Shown one piece after another: positions 47,691 to 59,511 of a stretch of DNA of 64,000 bases (within the stretch, counting starts at the first letter, position 1; every line of letters begins with the position of its first letter). The DNA lies in contig NC_079875.1 in assembly GCF_029227915.1 (NCBI RefSeq), positions 21,817,001 through 21,881,000 on the forward strand, read 5' to 3'. Under the pieces are notes generated by a model. It did no database searches. It was not told the origin of the DNA and saw only the letters and a list, made by a program, of their open reading frames with translations. A program made the translations under genes and the position numbers. This stretch comes from Hydractinia symbiolongicarpus (lineage: Eukaryota; Cnidaria; Hydrozoa; Anthoathecata; Hydractiniidae).

Positions 47691-48148
47691 TGTTCTGCGC
47701 CTCACTTAATTTAAGACATACTATAAAGCGCTTTACCTGAATGTGTGGCACAGTTTACACTTCTTATTAATCGCTCTCTCAGGCATTCAACACCAGGTAA
47801 CACAGTTACTTGTGCTTAACCCGGCGTTTCGACTCCCGGTTCCCTGGCTAGTCTAAATGTTAATACCACGAAATCCTATTTTGGATTTAGTCTCTATTGT
47901 TAATTTAACCTTTTTGTTTCTTTCGCCTACTTCAATTTCTTTTTTTTGTTTTTAAACTTGAAGGATCCAACTTTATGGTCAAATCTTAGATATCTTAAAC
48001 TTCATAAAGATTTTAGTCATGTCACAGGTATAATAATACATTTCCAAAATATCGCTACACCACAAGCAATGATATTTAATAAGTTGATATGCTAAAATGT
48101 CTTCGTTTCTTTCTTATGAGAGTTAAGTGTAGTGCAGTATTTATATGA

Positions 48149-48718
48149 TCAGTCGAAGTTGTCATTAAGCATTAACTTGCTGTCGATTACTGTTCCCAGA
48201 TACTTATACTGATAAACGAAATTTATCGGATTTTCTTGATATACAACTTGTAGAGCCTTGTCATGTGCTTTCAAGCGTTTAGCCGTTCCGAACAACATGA
48301 CTTCTGTTTTCCCTTTTTTTAAATTTATAATTAACTCATTTTCACGGAAATATACTGATAGCCTCTCAAGGTCTTGATTGAGAAGTTGTTCAATTCTAGT
48401 AACATCTTTATGAGCAACGTATATGACGGTGTCATCTGCGTACATTATAACTTTCGAATTTGAAATATGGTCTACAAAATCATCATAAAAAATTATAAAA
48501 AGCAGTGGTCCCAAAATGGAACCTTGTGGAACACCGCAGTAAATTGGCTCATAGCTAGATAAAATATTGTTAATGTCTACTAACTGACTTCGATTAAATA
48601 AGTAGTCGGTAAACCATGCTAGCTCCTTGCCTTTAATTCCGTACGTGCGTAGCTTGTTTAATAATAATGAGTGTCCGATCGTATCAAAAGCTTTCGATAA
48701 ATCTATATAAACTGCTCT
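48149..48718 (-). mobile_element. LINE reverse transcriptase fragment inside a Polinton gene
   Basis: The fragment starts at RT block A (YIDLSKAFDTIGHSLLLNKL) and includes CGVPQGSILGPLLFII and MYADDTVIYV, then runs to the end of the palm (YKYLGTVIDSKL). The 5' end is fused in frame to a Polinton polymerase reading. It is distinct in sequence from the LINE at 45420-47215. Confidence 0.85.
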
Positions 48719-51564
48719 ATACATATACTCAAAGTCTCGACGATCTACATACTTGTCGAAGAAGTCATAGTAGAACTTGAACATACGCAATTTGACGAAC
48801 TGATACACTGCAGTACCACATTGGTATGCTCTTTTAAACCGCATCTTATGGTTACCCTCTGTGGTCTTGTAGGCATCGCCTATCTCCTCAAGATCTTCTA
48901 GGAATGGGCAACGCATCGCTTGATTTACCTTTTTTATCTCTCATAAATGTTGTATTGGCATGCCTTGCCACGTCCTCAATCATCCTGCCGTAGAACGAGT
49001 ATCCCTTAAGCTTTTCCGCATGTTCAGTTCAGTTATCCGCTTGCCAGAGTCAGCAATCTCCTTAGAAAACCACTCAAGCGGTTTATCGCGCTGGTACTTG
49101 ATGAGCTGGTGAAAAGCTGTCACTTTTAACCCATGGTCTTTTAACCCATGGTCAAGGTACTACTTCAGAACAGGTGTATACAGCAGGATCTCTTCCACTT
49201 TCATTAAACCAACAAGCTTACCAGGAACACGGTTGTATCCTGTAGCTTTATAGTACTCGTGTATATGCTTAGGGATTTGCTCGTCTGGTATATTTATCAC
49301 AAGAAACAAAGGCGACATTTTGATGAAGGTCTTATAGAGCTCGAGAGGTACTTCGATGTGCAAAATGGAACAATGACCCGTTTTGCCCACCTTTGGTCAG
49401 CATCTCTAGGCTGTGGCTTGCTGTTGGCGTAGGAACATTAATCAGCTTTTCTTTACGGCAAGAGCAGTCATGCATCAGAGTACGAGAATACAGATTTTGG
49501 CGTCTGTTATGAAGTGCACCACACCTATGATGAAGATCACATTAACAACAAATGCTTATAGAAACAAACTACTATTATGTTTAAAGAGAGTTGTAAAATG
49601 ATAACGAACGTATTCTGATCTCTCTTTCCTTCCCCTTAAATGTACGATTTACAAAGTGTAACAGCGTCTAGCCCCAAAACAGTTTTAAACATTTTTGACG
49701 CCCTGTAGATGTGATATCTGTTGCTCGTCATATCCCGCTCGTGATACCTACAGAACGCGATTGCTGGACCACCAACCATTCCTGTCTGCAAAGGTTCCTA
49801 GACTTGTTTTTTAGTATATTCCGTACGGGCTTCTTGCCTTCCTACAATCTTTAATTGTAGAACTCTGCGCGAAATGCTTCGTACTCTTCAGTGGATGGAG
49901 TGTTGTGTAGAAGTACTCGTGTGTAACAGGTCCGACGTCGTTCAGCTTGTCATAGCCTGTCATGCACTCGTACGGTAACACCAGCTTTGCAATAAGCATT
50001 CAAGAGATTCATCCTTGTCCCCAGGATTTGTTCCCTGATTTCAAAGCTGCTAGCGGTTTCATGACAGCTAACAGTTTCTTCAAAGGCAAAAGAACCACTG
50101 GGAACGGGGATGTCAAGAACTTTGCACCATCTGTCATCGGAAATTCTTGATATCAAAAAATTTGAACTTCGAAGTTGTCGGGAACATGTACTCGTTATCC
50201 TTTTTGCCACCGCGATCCTCCCACTCTCATTATTGGCAATTCGCTCGACAACGTACTGCTTGATCATGTTAATGCCGTACTTCCCACTGTTGAAGTCAAT
50301 TACAGCTACCTGACTCCTCCATTCTACCCACCTCTCTCCAGTCTTTTCTGGCAACATGTCAAAATTATCAGGCCTAGTGTACAGTCTCTCGACTTCTCCC
50401 ACCCCTTTTCCAGCTCATCAATGAACCGTCCAACTAAGAATTTAGTGCTCAATGAACGTTGATTCGCTGTTAAGATTATCGTGGATGGCAGCACTTACTG
50501 GCACGTACTCCAATATATGCGTAAGATCTACTGCTTGCTGCTGATTCAGGGGTATCACAAAAATGCTTAACATTCGATGCTTTCAAGGTTGCAGCCTAGT
50601 TCCTTTATAGCTTCCTCCTTCTTCTTCGTCTTCTCGTAACGGTGCTTGGCTTCTGGTTGACAAGGGCATCCGTGCCACTTAAGCCATGGTACTCGTAGAC
50701 AGTGTTCGTGGTAGGTTCATACCCGTCTACTTTGAGCTCCCCTTTTTCTTTTCGTATAATTCCTTCTCCCCCATGCCCACGGATTGCATGGTGTACGTGT
50801 CTTCCTTTTCCATTGACATGTACTCTATCTATTGCGATGCAACGAAGCTAAAGTTCTCTCCGTAAAATAACTTTTCCGACTTGCTAGTAATACCCTTCAC
50901 TTCCTGACCTTTACATATTATCGTCGTCTTGTGCCCGTTGCATTCATGTTGCTTAAGGCGGCTGCTTTTTTGGAAGACTTGTTATCAGTCAGCGCATGAC
51001 CGCTCCTTCGTCAAAACATCCATCTTCTTGTTGTAGAAACAATGTCCCTGCATTATACCCAGGTTGATGCCATCCAACCCCTGTCAGTATTTATTCTCAC
51101 CACAGACGAGTCTTAACGGTGCCTTTTCATTGTTTGTCTTAGGCTCATAAACTCTGATGTTGATGCTAAAGGGCTTCGCGATACTTTCAATATCTACCAG
51201 TTTTGTGGGACGCACTTCCTTTCGTTTTAGCTTGTTTTCGTAGTATTCGCGTGCTAGGGAAAGGGCTTCCTTTAAAAGGCGTACTCTTCCACGTTCTACG
51301 TTTGCCCTCTTTTCTATCGCTAAAGATCTTCAGACATATATGCTGTCGGTTCTCTCTTCCTTTCCATCCACAGCGTAAATACATCGCTTCTTCCTTAACC
51401 TGTCTAGTAATGGACCACAACCTATTAGTGACTCCTTTGTGTTTATGATTTTTATCTGCATATGCTTCAAACTCCCCTTCTATTTGTACGATCCTTACGT
51501 CTCTTTCTGCTGGTAGGTATGCTTTTCTCCAACACTCGGCATCCTCCAAGCCAAGACGCTTCAT
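48719..51564 (-). pseudogene. Polinton/Maverick DNA polymerase B pseudogene
   Basis: Minus-strand pieces in several frames follow the order of a protein-primed type B DNA polymerase of Polinton elements: an N-terminal part (51187-51564), a part with KQHECNGHKTTIICKGQ (about 50930) and VYEYHG followed by WHGCPC-like coding in a shifted frame (about 50660-50720), GPVTHEYFYTTLH (49900-49940), PLFLVINIPDEQIPKHIHEY with GYNRVPGKLVGLMK (49180-49320), and AYQCGTAVYQFVKLRMFKFY with YVDRRDFEYMY (48719-48830). There are many stops and frameshifts. The reading stops just before the expected DTD catalytic block, where a LINE has inserted. No Polinton integrase, ATPase or terminal repeats were found. Identification is from remembered family motifs. 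Confidence 0.75.
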
Positions 51565-52099
51565 TTCATATTACTCTATAAAGCGTTGATGTGCGCGGTG
51601 ATGCGTAGTTTACCAACCCTAACGTGCAATACTGAAGATAATACTGGAGGATATGTACAAACTTCGAAGTATACTAGAATCGTGGTACCAGGCTTAGACC
51701 TGGCAGAAGTGTAGGCTTGTGCGGACGACAGCATGTTCTACCTGAAAGCAACCGTCTCACCCTCGTTTGTACCACATATGTCGGGAAAAGCAAGCAAAAC
51801 TGTCAGTAAAAAATGTCTGTGTAGAAACGGCCTCTGTAAGCTTCTACGTCAAAAAGGTGGGTTTGTTATAGCGCAGTATGAGACGACAATTTGTAGAAGT
51901 AACAGTGGCAAGTTAGCTGAGTATAAAGCACTGTGAAACATGTGGTAGATGGTAAACCTCTCCAGGTAAAATGCGCATAAAAAATGCAGCGTGCAACGTG
52001 CGCAGTGATAGCTCTACCATATATGTTACTCGTACTCTGTTTTCTGAGATGTCGACATATTATAAATACCATGAGTGAACTCTCACAAATCTTGTAGCT

Positions 52100-52930
52100 T
52101 ATACTTATGCCATGAACCAGGAGGCAACGGTGGATAATTTAATACCGCCTTTTGAGATCTAATGAAGGCGTTACACGTAAATCAAGTTGTTCCACGCGCC
52201 CCGGCAAGTTACCATTGGTCTAGTCCTTTCAGTCTTAATGGACTACGACGTCCGACGTCGTTTTCCTTTGCGTCATGGCCTTACAACACCGTCAATTACG
52301 GTCGTAGACCCAGAAGCAGCCGTGCCACTATCCTTGATCACATCTCTGTACACTGCAAAGTAGAGAACAAATTAAAGTCGAACATGCAGCCCTCGGTCAT
52401 AGAAAGGTCGCTGGTAAGCTCAAACACAAGGTATTTCCGTAGATCGCAACTATAGCCTTCTCCTCATCTGTACCTGTATGGTGACTCGCCTTGACCTGTA
52501 ATTCTCTGATTGTACCATCGTTTGGATTTATTCTTTCGAGGAGTAAGTTATTCTCGCGTTTAAACTTGGGCAGCCAGAGGTCCCTGTATACAATGAGTAC
52601 ATTATATTCGTTGATGCTCTATATTTCATTGCCGTTCAGAGTAATCCAGGATTCTGACCAACACTCGTCCCAAAGTTGCTCACAATGGTACACTTCGTGG
52701 TCGTACCAGTCTGCTCTAGATTAAACAACAACTTAAAACGTTCTGGAAAAATAATATCATTTTTGACCCATATTAGGCACATCTACGTACAAATCCTCGT
52801 TCTAATTGGTCGTACTCGGTACATGACTCACCTTAACCTGCTGACGTTTTCCGCTTCATAGCCATCATCGTCTTGATATCTTGATACGGATTTCCAAATA
52901 TGTTGCTCATGTTTATTGATGTGAAAAGAT
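52100..52930 (-). pseudogene. Possible second decayed Polinton gene
   Basis: On the minus strand about 52440-52660 reads openly (RDLWLPKFKRENNLLLERIN, then KASHHTGTDEEKAIVAIYGN) before breaking up. Composition and position beside the polymerase relic suggest another Polinton structural gene, but I do not recognise a specific family. Confidence 0.35.
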
Positions 52931-52941
52931 GGTAGAAATAA

Positions 52942-53420
52942 ATGACTAAAAATCCAGAGTACGAGTCTGAAGACTATACACCGGAGGATAACATTCCAAG
53001 CAATAATGAGCAGGACGGAGAGTCTTTCAGTAGGCCTGAAGATATACTTGTACGACTTGGTACCAGTTCTATTTCAACACTTGAGGAAGAATGTATGCAG
53101 GAGGTCAAAGGTTTACGATCTCTATAACATCTCGAGGAGAAGTTAGGACTGCCAGATGCAAGGCACTATGAAAAATTTGAGCTACAAGGAATTCAGCTTC
53201 TCTTTAATCGTGAAGATAAATCCAATCTTGTGTAAATAAATAAGTTGAATTTACGCTCAGTTGGTGCGATAAAAAGTAAGCTAAAATTAGGACGTTTACA
53301 GGCTATTGGATTTGCAGAATATACTACTACTTCAAATAAGAGCAACCAAGCCGAAGCTAAGATGCTTATGAACGAGGTGGCTCATATGCAGAAAAACATA
53401 AAAAAGGATAAAGATGAATG
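52942..53420 (+). pseudogene. Unrecognised acidic reading frame, broken
   Basis: It begins MTKNPEYESEDYTPEDN, is acidic and likely disordered, and has a stop at 53125-53127, after which the same frame continues HLEEKLGLPDARHYEKFELQ and another stop follows. A further open piece rich in Lys ends near 53420. It may be an opposite-strand Polinton gene. No domain is recognised. Confidence 0.4.
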
Positions 53421-55059
53421 ATGCTGCATTACCTGATGGATTGTTTGTCCGTTTTTTATACATATTGACCGCTTTACTTAATTGCGAGAAAAATTATTTC
53501 ATAGTAAAAGGATCTGTAATGCTACATCTGGAATGCGACACAAAGTCTCGCTTAGTAATAACATAGAACAACAGACATGTACTGAGCGTTCTATCGACTG
53601 ATCTACCGATCCCCAAAATGCCCAACGGCCCATCAATCAGATAAGTTTTTCGGCAAACTTTGTCCCCAGGGCTTCCTGTACCTTTTCTGACACCACGGGA
53701 CGGCGATACGAACATGTTTTTGGCATGGGTTAAAAAAATAATCCTCTGATAGTCCCATATGCACGTAATTGAAGGCATGTTCGAACTTCGATTAATTGAT
53801 GTAAAGGCTACGTTTTTAATTGGCAGGGGACAATTTTTAATTCATGTGTATTTTTATGATTTTTACGTGTCATGATTCTGTGACTGTTTTAAAACTCTTT
53901 TAAAAATATTTTTTCGTTAAAAATAATAATAACCAGATTCCCATGCTTTAAAAAACAATACCGCTTCTTTAATATTCCCATCTCTCTAGTACACCCGCCT
54001 TTATTTCTAAGGTTAACTAACGCTAACCCCGCCGGAAGCACATAGTTTTTTCTTGTTGCGCCATTTTAACTAACCAATCAAAATCGCAGAGTTTCATACA
54101 GAATATAAATAAACAAACAAAAAACCTGCGATACAGGTAGAGAGTGGATTTTTTTTATCACAACAAAAAATCTTAATGTCTTTCCCAAATCCAAAGTTCG
54201 TAAAAAAATTACACAATGTCTTCGTCAATTTACAACTTTCGTAAAAATAAATGCAAAACTATGGCTGCTATATCTAGAAATATGTGATTGCGTATCCTTA
54301 TGTGCAGCTAGAGTAGTTCAGTAGTTAAAAATGGCAGGAGCAAGGAGAACACTGTTTTAGTCTTATCACCAAGCTCCTAAACCTAGCAAAGAAGATACGG
54401 ATGTCGTGCGACTTAACTGTTTTATGATCCAAAAAAGCTTCATTGTCAATAGTTGATAGTTCATGTTTTACTTTCCGTTTGAATTGATTAAGTTTAAGAG
54501 AGTATCAAAGTACTGGGGCGTCGCCACAATTTCCAAAGTAGGGGAGGGGGGGCTGAGGCATAGTGGGTGATTTTGAGATTTTGGTGACAATCAACGAGAG
54601 CGAAGCGAGTTGCCAATCAGCTGGGGTCCAGGGGGCTTTGTAAACCAGCTGGGGTCCAGGGGGCTTTGTAAACCCCCTGGTGGCCAACGCATTTTTAGAG
54701 TCCTATAACACGTAAAACGGCTATACCTTGGACTTCAAAACTTTATTGGCAGAAAATAAAAATTGTTACTTAACAAAAAAATGTGTGTGGGGACTGAAGC
54801 CCCTCTAGTGGCGCCGGCCCCTGAAGTAGCCACATATAGTTTTCCCTCTGTAAAGCGTTTTTATATATCTTTGCATGATGATGATGATGTGCATATTTCA
54901 CATGGCTGGCCTCACAAATATCGAGGGATATACCCTGTCTATTATTTCCATGACTTAGAAGGAGAGTCCTAAAGTATTTAATGCTCATTTTGAGCTACGC
55001 AGACCCAATTAGGGCTCGCACTCTACTAGACAACTCCCGACAACATACAACGCCTCACA
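53421..55059. other. Region with MITE remnant and local duplication, no gene
   Basis: 53665-53715 resembles the palindromic MITE (GTCCCCAGGGC, CTTTTCTGACACC, GGGACGGCGATA). At about 54620-54675 the segment AGCTGGGGTCCAGGGGGCTT is duplicated in tandem. A short GATGATGATGATG tract is at 54878-54890. Confidence 0.5.
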
Positions 55060-55211
55060 CAGTGTGCTATCTCCCCAATTTCCCTCACATGGCTTGGGTT
55101 AACCCAGGGCTATGGTAACATTCACTCACCCGTTAAGTCACCGTCAAGAGGAATCGAACCCCGGTCTACCGCACAGAGTACGAGATCTATAACCACTAAT
55201 CTACGGTGCCC
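55060..55211 (-). mobile_element. tRNA-derived SINE, copy 2
   Basis: The minus strand starts GGGCACCGTAGATTAGTGG (box A) with GGTTCGATTCC (box B), then a body with CCATGTGAGGGAAATTGGGG, the same motif as the copy at 29805-29969. Outside that motif and the tRNA head the copies differ, so they are old or from different subfamilies. Confidence 0.8.
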
Positions 55212-56413
55212 TGCAATTTGCTGCATGCTGTATGCGGCGCGACAACAAGCCGTTTTATGTAACAAAATCGCATTGCATCCCCATAAAAAAATCGCAATGT
55301 ACCCTGGCGCATTTGTATTTGAAAAGGGTCGGGCGTTAGAAGGAGGGGTAGAAGTAAAGGGTCCGCCGTTCCGCTCTTTGCAGTGAATATTGGTGCAACA
55401 AATTTTTAGTGGATATGTTCACATTTGCTTAGAGTTTTTATTTGGACAAAAACAGATGAGCAGCAGCGTCTTCTCATCTTCTCTTTTCCGTGCTTCCGGG
55501 TTAGTTTCAAAGGGTACCTAACTAGCTATAGGTGAGTTGCGGCTGGACATAGTGTTTTGAATTTGCGTCTTACTCCTCTTGAAATAAATGGAAGGGAAGG
55601 TTACTCAGACTCGATAGCCCAATATTTTTTTCTTTGTATCCTCAGGTAACAACTATCTTGTGATATTCAATTTGGAGACCACAGTACGTGTTTTATTTTT
55701 CAGCTGATCTACTGTATATATCCTAGTTATTTAGCTGAAAATATATTTCATTTATTCAATAAATAAGCGCCCACCCTTTTTTGCATTTTTTTTTTATTAT
55801 TGCCCCTCTCCCAGTCAGAGAAATCCTCTTAATTATGCTGTACAGCTTAATTTGGATGTCAATTTAATTAGGATGTACAATACAGTCTAATTAGGCGTTT
55901 TACAGCTTAGGGATTGTCTCCACGATCGTTTCAAAAATGTTTGTTTCAATTCGTATAATTTTTTTGAAACAATCTCTATACGAATTTGAAACGATTCTAA
56001 AATATTTTTTTGCCAAAAAAATCGTTTTAAATTCGTTTCAAGTCGTTTCAAAATAGTTTAAAATCATTTTGTTGAAACAAAAATCGTTTCGCATTTGTTT
56101 TATAATCGTCTCACAATATCAACATCAATTCGTTTCAACAGTTCGTTAAATTCGTTTCAGTTCAAATCGTTTCAAAATCACTTCAAATTTAACACCATTA
56201 TTATTATTATGTTTATCACACGCACCGATTTCTAAAGAAATTTTGTTATCAAATTATTTAAAATATCTATATATAGATATTTTAAACTGCGTAAACGGGG
56301 CTGGAACTCTAAGGAGTGAAGGTGTCGCGCACGGTAGGACAGATGTCAGATGTGAGTATCGTCAGACCGTTACCCAGCTATCACATCACAAGGTAGATAA
56401 CACTAGGTTGAGG

Positions 56414-56990
56414 ATGGCTAGTGTAAATGTTGGTACTCTGAGAGGTAGAGCAGGTGAAGTTGTTGAAATGTTAGAACGTAGATCTGTTGATATGTGTTGT
56501 GTTCAGGAAGTTAGGTGGAGAGGAGCTTCAGTGAGATTTGTGGAAGGTAGGAGGGCAAGGTATAAGCTTTTTTGGATTGGTAATAGTGATGGATATGGAG
56601 GAGTTGGCATATTCGTTGCAGAGAAGTGGGTAGAAAAAGTAATAGATGTTATGCGTGTTAATAGTCGTATTATAGTGATAAAGTTTTTGATAGGTAATAG
56701 GATTGTCACTTTTCTGTCAGTTTATGCTCCACAGTGTGGACTCAGTGAGGAAGATAAAGATAAGTTTTATGATGAGTTAATAGCAGTCACATCAAAGTTT
56801 GGAGACACTGAACTTGTCATGGTGGGCGGCGACTTTAATGGTCATGTTGGGAAGTCATCTGAAGGTTATAGAGGTGTGCATGGAGGCTATGGATTTGGGA
56901 GCAGAAATAAGGAAGGGGAGAGATTGCTTGAGTTTGGAATGGCAACAGACATGGTGGTTTGCAACACATCATTCAGTAAGAGACAGAGTA
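56414..56990 (+). CDS. LINE endonuclease domain, first part
   Basis: Open frame from MASVNVGTLRG to SFSKRQS, where the Tc1/mariner-type element interrupts it. Catalytic motifs of the APE-like nuclease (QEVRW with its glutamate, and GGDFNGHVG) are present. The domain would nick target DNA for target-primed reverse transcription. Confidence 0.8.
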
Positions 56991-58790
56991 CAGTACAGTC
57001 CAGATGTAAGCGTACGCGTACGCTCAAGTTTCACACCTTTTTCTCGGAGGCGGTAGTTGTTTGTCTTTTGTTCTTATTAATTATCTTGCGAGTCTTGTAA
57101 GTCATTAACTTGCGCGTAATAAACAAAAGATTATCGAAGAAAAAATAGCTTATTATAACTGCGCGTAGCTATTGTTAAATAGTGTTAACATAACTATTCC
57201 CAATAGCATAATTGCAAATGTTATCAACTCTATCAATGTGACACGAAGAGCCATTGTTTAATATTTTTATCAAACAAATGTTTTGCGTGGAAACTAAATA
57301 AACTAGCGAGAAGGCATTATTGGTTGCACGTGTTAAATAAAGCTTTTAAGAGATATAAATTACTATATTTTAACAAAGATTGAAATTTTAATTTTAATAG
57401 AAATGTTTTTTTAGATCGCATTTTAAAAGTTTAAAAACGAAAAACGGCGATAGAAATGTTTTTTTAGATCGCATTTTAAAAGTATAAAAACGACAAATGG
57501 CGATAGAAATGTTTTTTTAGATCGCATTTTAAAAGTTTAAAACGAAAAACGGCGATAGAAATGTTTTTTTTAGATCGCATTTTAAAAGTTTAAAAACGAA
57601 AAACGGCGATAGAAATGTTTTTTTAGATCGCATTTTTAAAGTTTTAAAACGGAAAACGGCGATAGAAATGTTTTTTTAGATCGCATTTTAAAAGTATAAA
57701 AACGACAAATGGCGATAGAAATGTTTTTTTAGATCGCATTTTAAAAGTTTAAAACGAAAAACGGCGATAGAAATGTTTTTTTTAGATCGCATTTTAAAAG
57801 TTTAAAAACGAAAAACGGCGATAGAAATGTTTTTTTAGATCACATTTTTAAAGTTTTAAAACGGAAAACGGCGATAGAAATGTTTTTTTTTAGATTGCAT
57901 TTTAAAAAGTAAAAAGCAAAAAACGGCGATAAAAGATTCGTTATATCACATTTTAAAAGTTTAATAACGAAGAGCGGCGATAGAAATGATTTTTTAGAAA
58001 GTTAAAGAACGAAGAACGGCGATAGGAAAGCTTCGTTAGATAGTGTTTTAAGTATTTAAAATGTTATCAACTCTATCAATGTGACATGGCGATCCATTGT
58101 TTGATAGTTTTATAAAATAAAAGATTTGCGCGAAAACTAAATAGACAGCGAGATGCATTGTTTAAATCTTTTAAGAGATAGAGCTGTTGCGCTAAAAAAA
58201 AACAAAGACAATGTTTTTTTAACAATAAAATGTAGGTGATACTATAAAACGTCAAAAGTTAGATTTTTAGATTTTTTCTTTCTTCGGTATTAAAATTTAA
58301 TTTGTTTTCGAAATCTTATCGCGAAGGGAAAAGTCCCGAACGCAGGGTTTTCCCGTTTGCGTTGCTAAACGTTGCTTTTTATAAAAAGAACTTTTAAAAG
58401 TTTCACATGTTAAAAAATATATTTCGACGTTAAAGAAATATTACTAAAAGTTTTAAAAGTAGCCTTAGTTTTTTTTTAAATATTTAGATCATTGCATTTC
58501 TTGTTTTTTAAAAGAGCTTGTGTTTTTTAAATATATCAGATTAAAATCGCGTTACTATAATTAGTTTCTTTTTGTTAAAAAAAAATAAAATTCAATGGCC
58601 TTCGCGTTTAATTTTTTCTCGCGCAGAGTATTGTTTTTAAACAATGTTTCTTGATATGCTTTTGTTCTTAAAACGAAGCAATTATTTTCGCGCAATTTGA
58701 AAGGAACTCGCTATCCTATTGTTTTTTTTAATGAAAGCAATTATTTTTGCAAGTTGAGCGTACGCGTACGCTTACATCTGGACTGTACTG
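56991..58790. mobile_element. 1800-bp Tc1/mariner-type non-autonomous element
   Basis: The terminal inverted repeats are identical over 37 bp, starting CAGTACAGTCCAGATGTAAG and including the perfect palindrome GCGTACGCGTACGC. TA lies at both edges (56989-56990 and 58791-58792), and removal of the element plus one TA rejoins the LINE reading frame. No transposase frame exists. Inside are 125-bp direct repeats (57218-57358 and 58061-58185) around a 53-bp minisatellite. Confidence 0.92.
57398..58050. repeat. 53-bp minisatellite with higher-order structure
   Basis: About 12 units of roughly 52-53 bp with core GGCGATAGAAATGTTTTTTT and AGATCGCATTTTAAAAG. Variant units occur in the order 1-2-3-4-5-2-3-4-5, that is, a block of four units (about 211 bp) is duplicated, followed by three more diverged units. 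Confidence 0.9.
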
Positions 58791-59511
58791 TAGGCTGATA
58801 ACATATGAGTCAGGTGGTTGTAAGACACAGATAGATTACTTTTTGGTTAGAAAGTCAGACAAGAAAGTGGTGAAGGACGTGAAAGTTATATCGGGGGAAG
58901 AGTGTGTTTCCCAGCATAGGTTGCTGGTTTGTGATATTATCTTGAAGAGTGTCAGAGAAGCCAAGGGAAAGTACAGGCCCCGTCGAAAAGTCTTGAAGCT
59001 GAAGGAAGAGATTGTAGCAAGACAATTTAGTGCAAAAGTTCAGCAGTTAGCCTACAATGGTCAATGTGATAGTGACAATGTTGAAAGTACTTTGACTACT
59101 TTGAAGAATTGTCTTCTAGAAGCTTCTGATGATACCTGTGGGTGGACGAAAGGACCAGCTAGACATAGACAGACCTGGTGGTGGAATAATGAGGTTGACC
59201 AGTGTATAAAGGAAAAGAGGAAACTTTGGAAAGAGTGGAAGTCAGGTGGTAGTAAAAATATTTACTTAGAAGCTAGGCGTCGGGCTCGTACAGCAGTGTA
59301 TAAGGCAAAATCAGAAGCAGAGAGAAACAGATTTGCAGATGTGTTAAGAAGGGAAGACCAGCGCAATGAGGTATTCAAGATAGCAAAGCAAATGAAGAAG
59401 ACTAATCAAGATATTGTAGGTGAGAAGTGTATACGTAATGATGAAGGTGTTTTGGCTAGCACAGAGGAGGAGAAAGGTAGCTTGGAAGAATCATTATCAG
59501 AGGTTGCTTAA
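58791..59511 (+). CDS. LINE endonuclease end and linker
   Basis: Resumes the reading as RLITYESGGCKTQIDYFLVR across the TA duplication, includes the SQHRLLVCDI motif (the SDH-like end of the nuclease) and a basic linker, and ends at a premature stop after a one-base gain near 59476. Confidence 0.75.
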
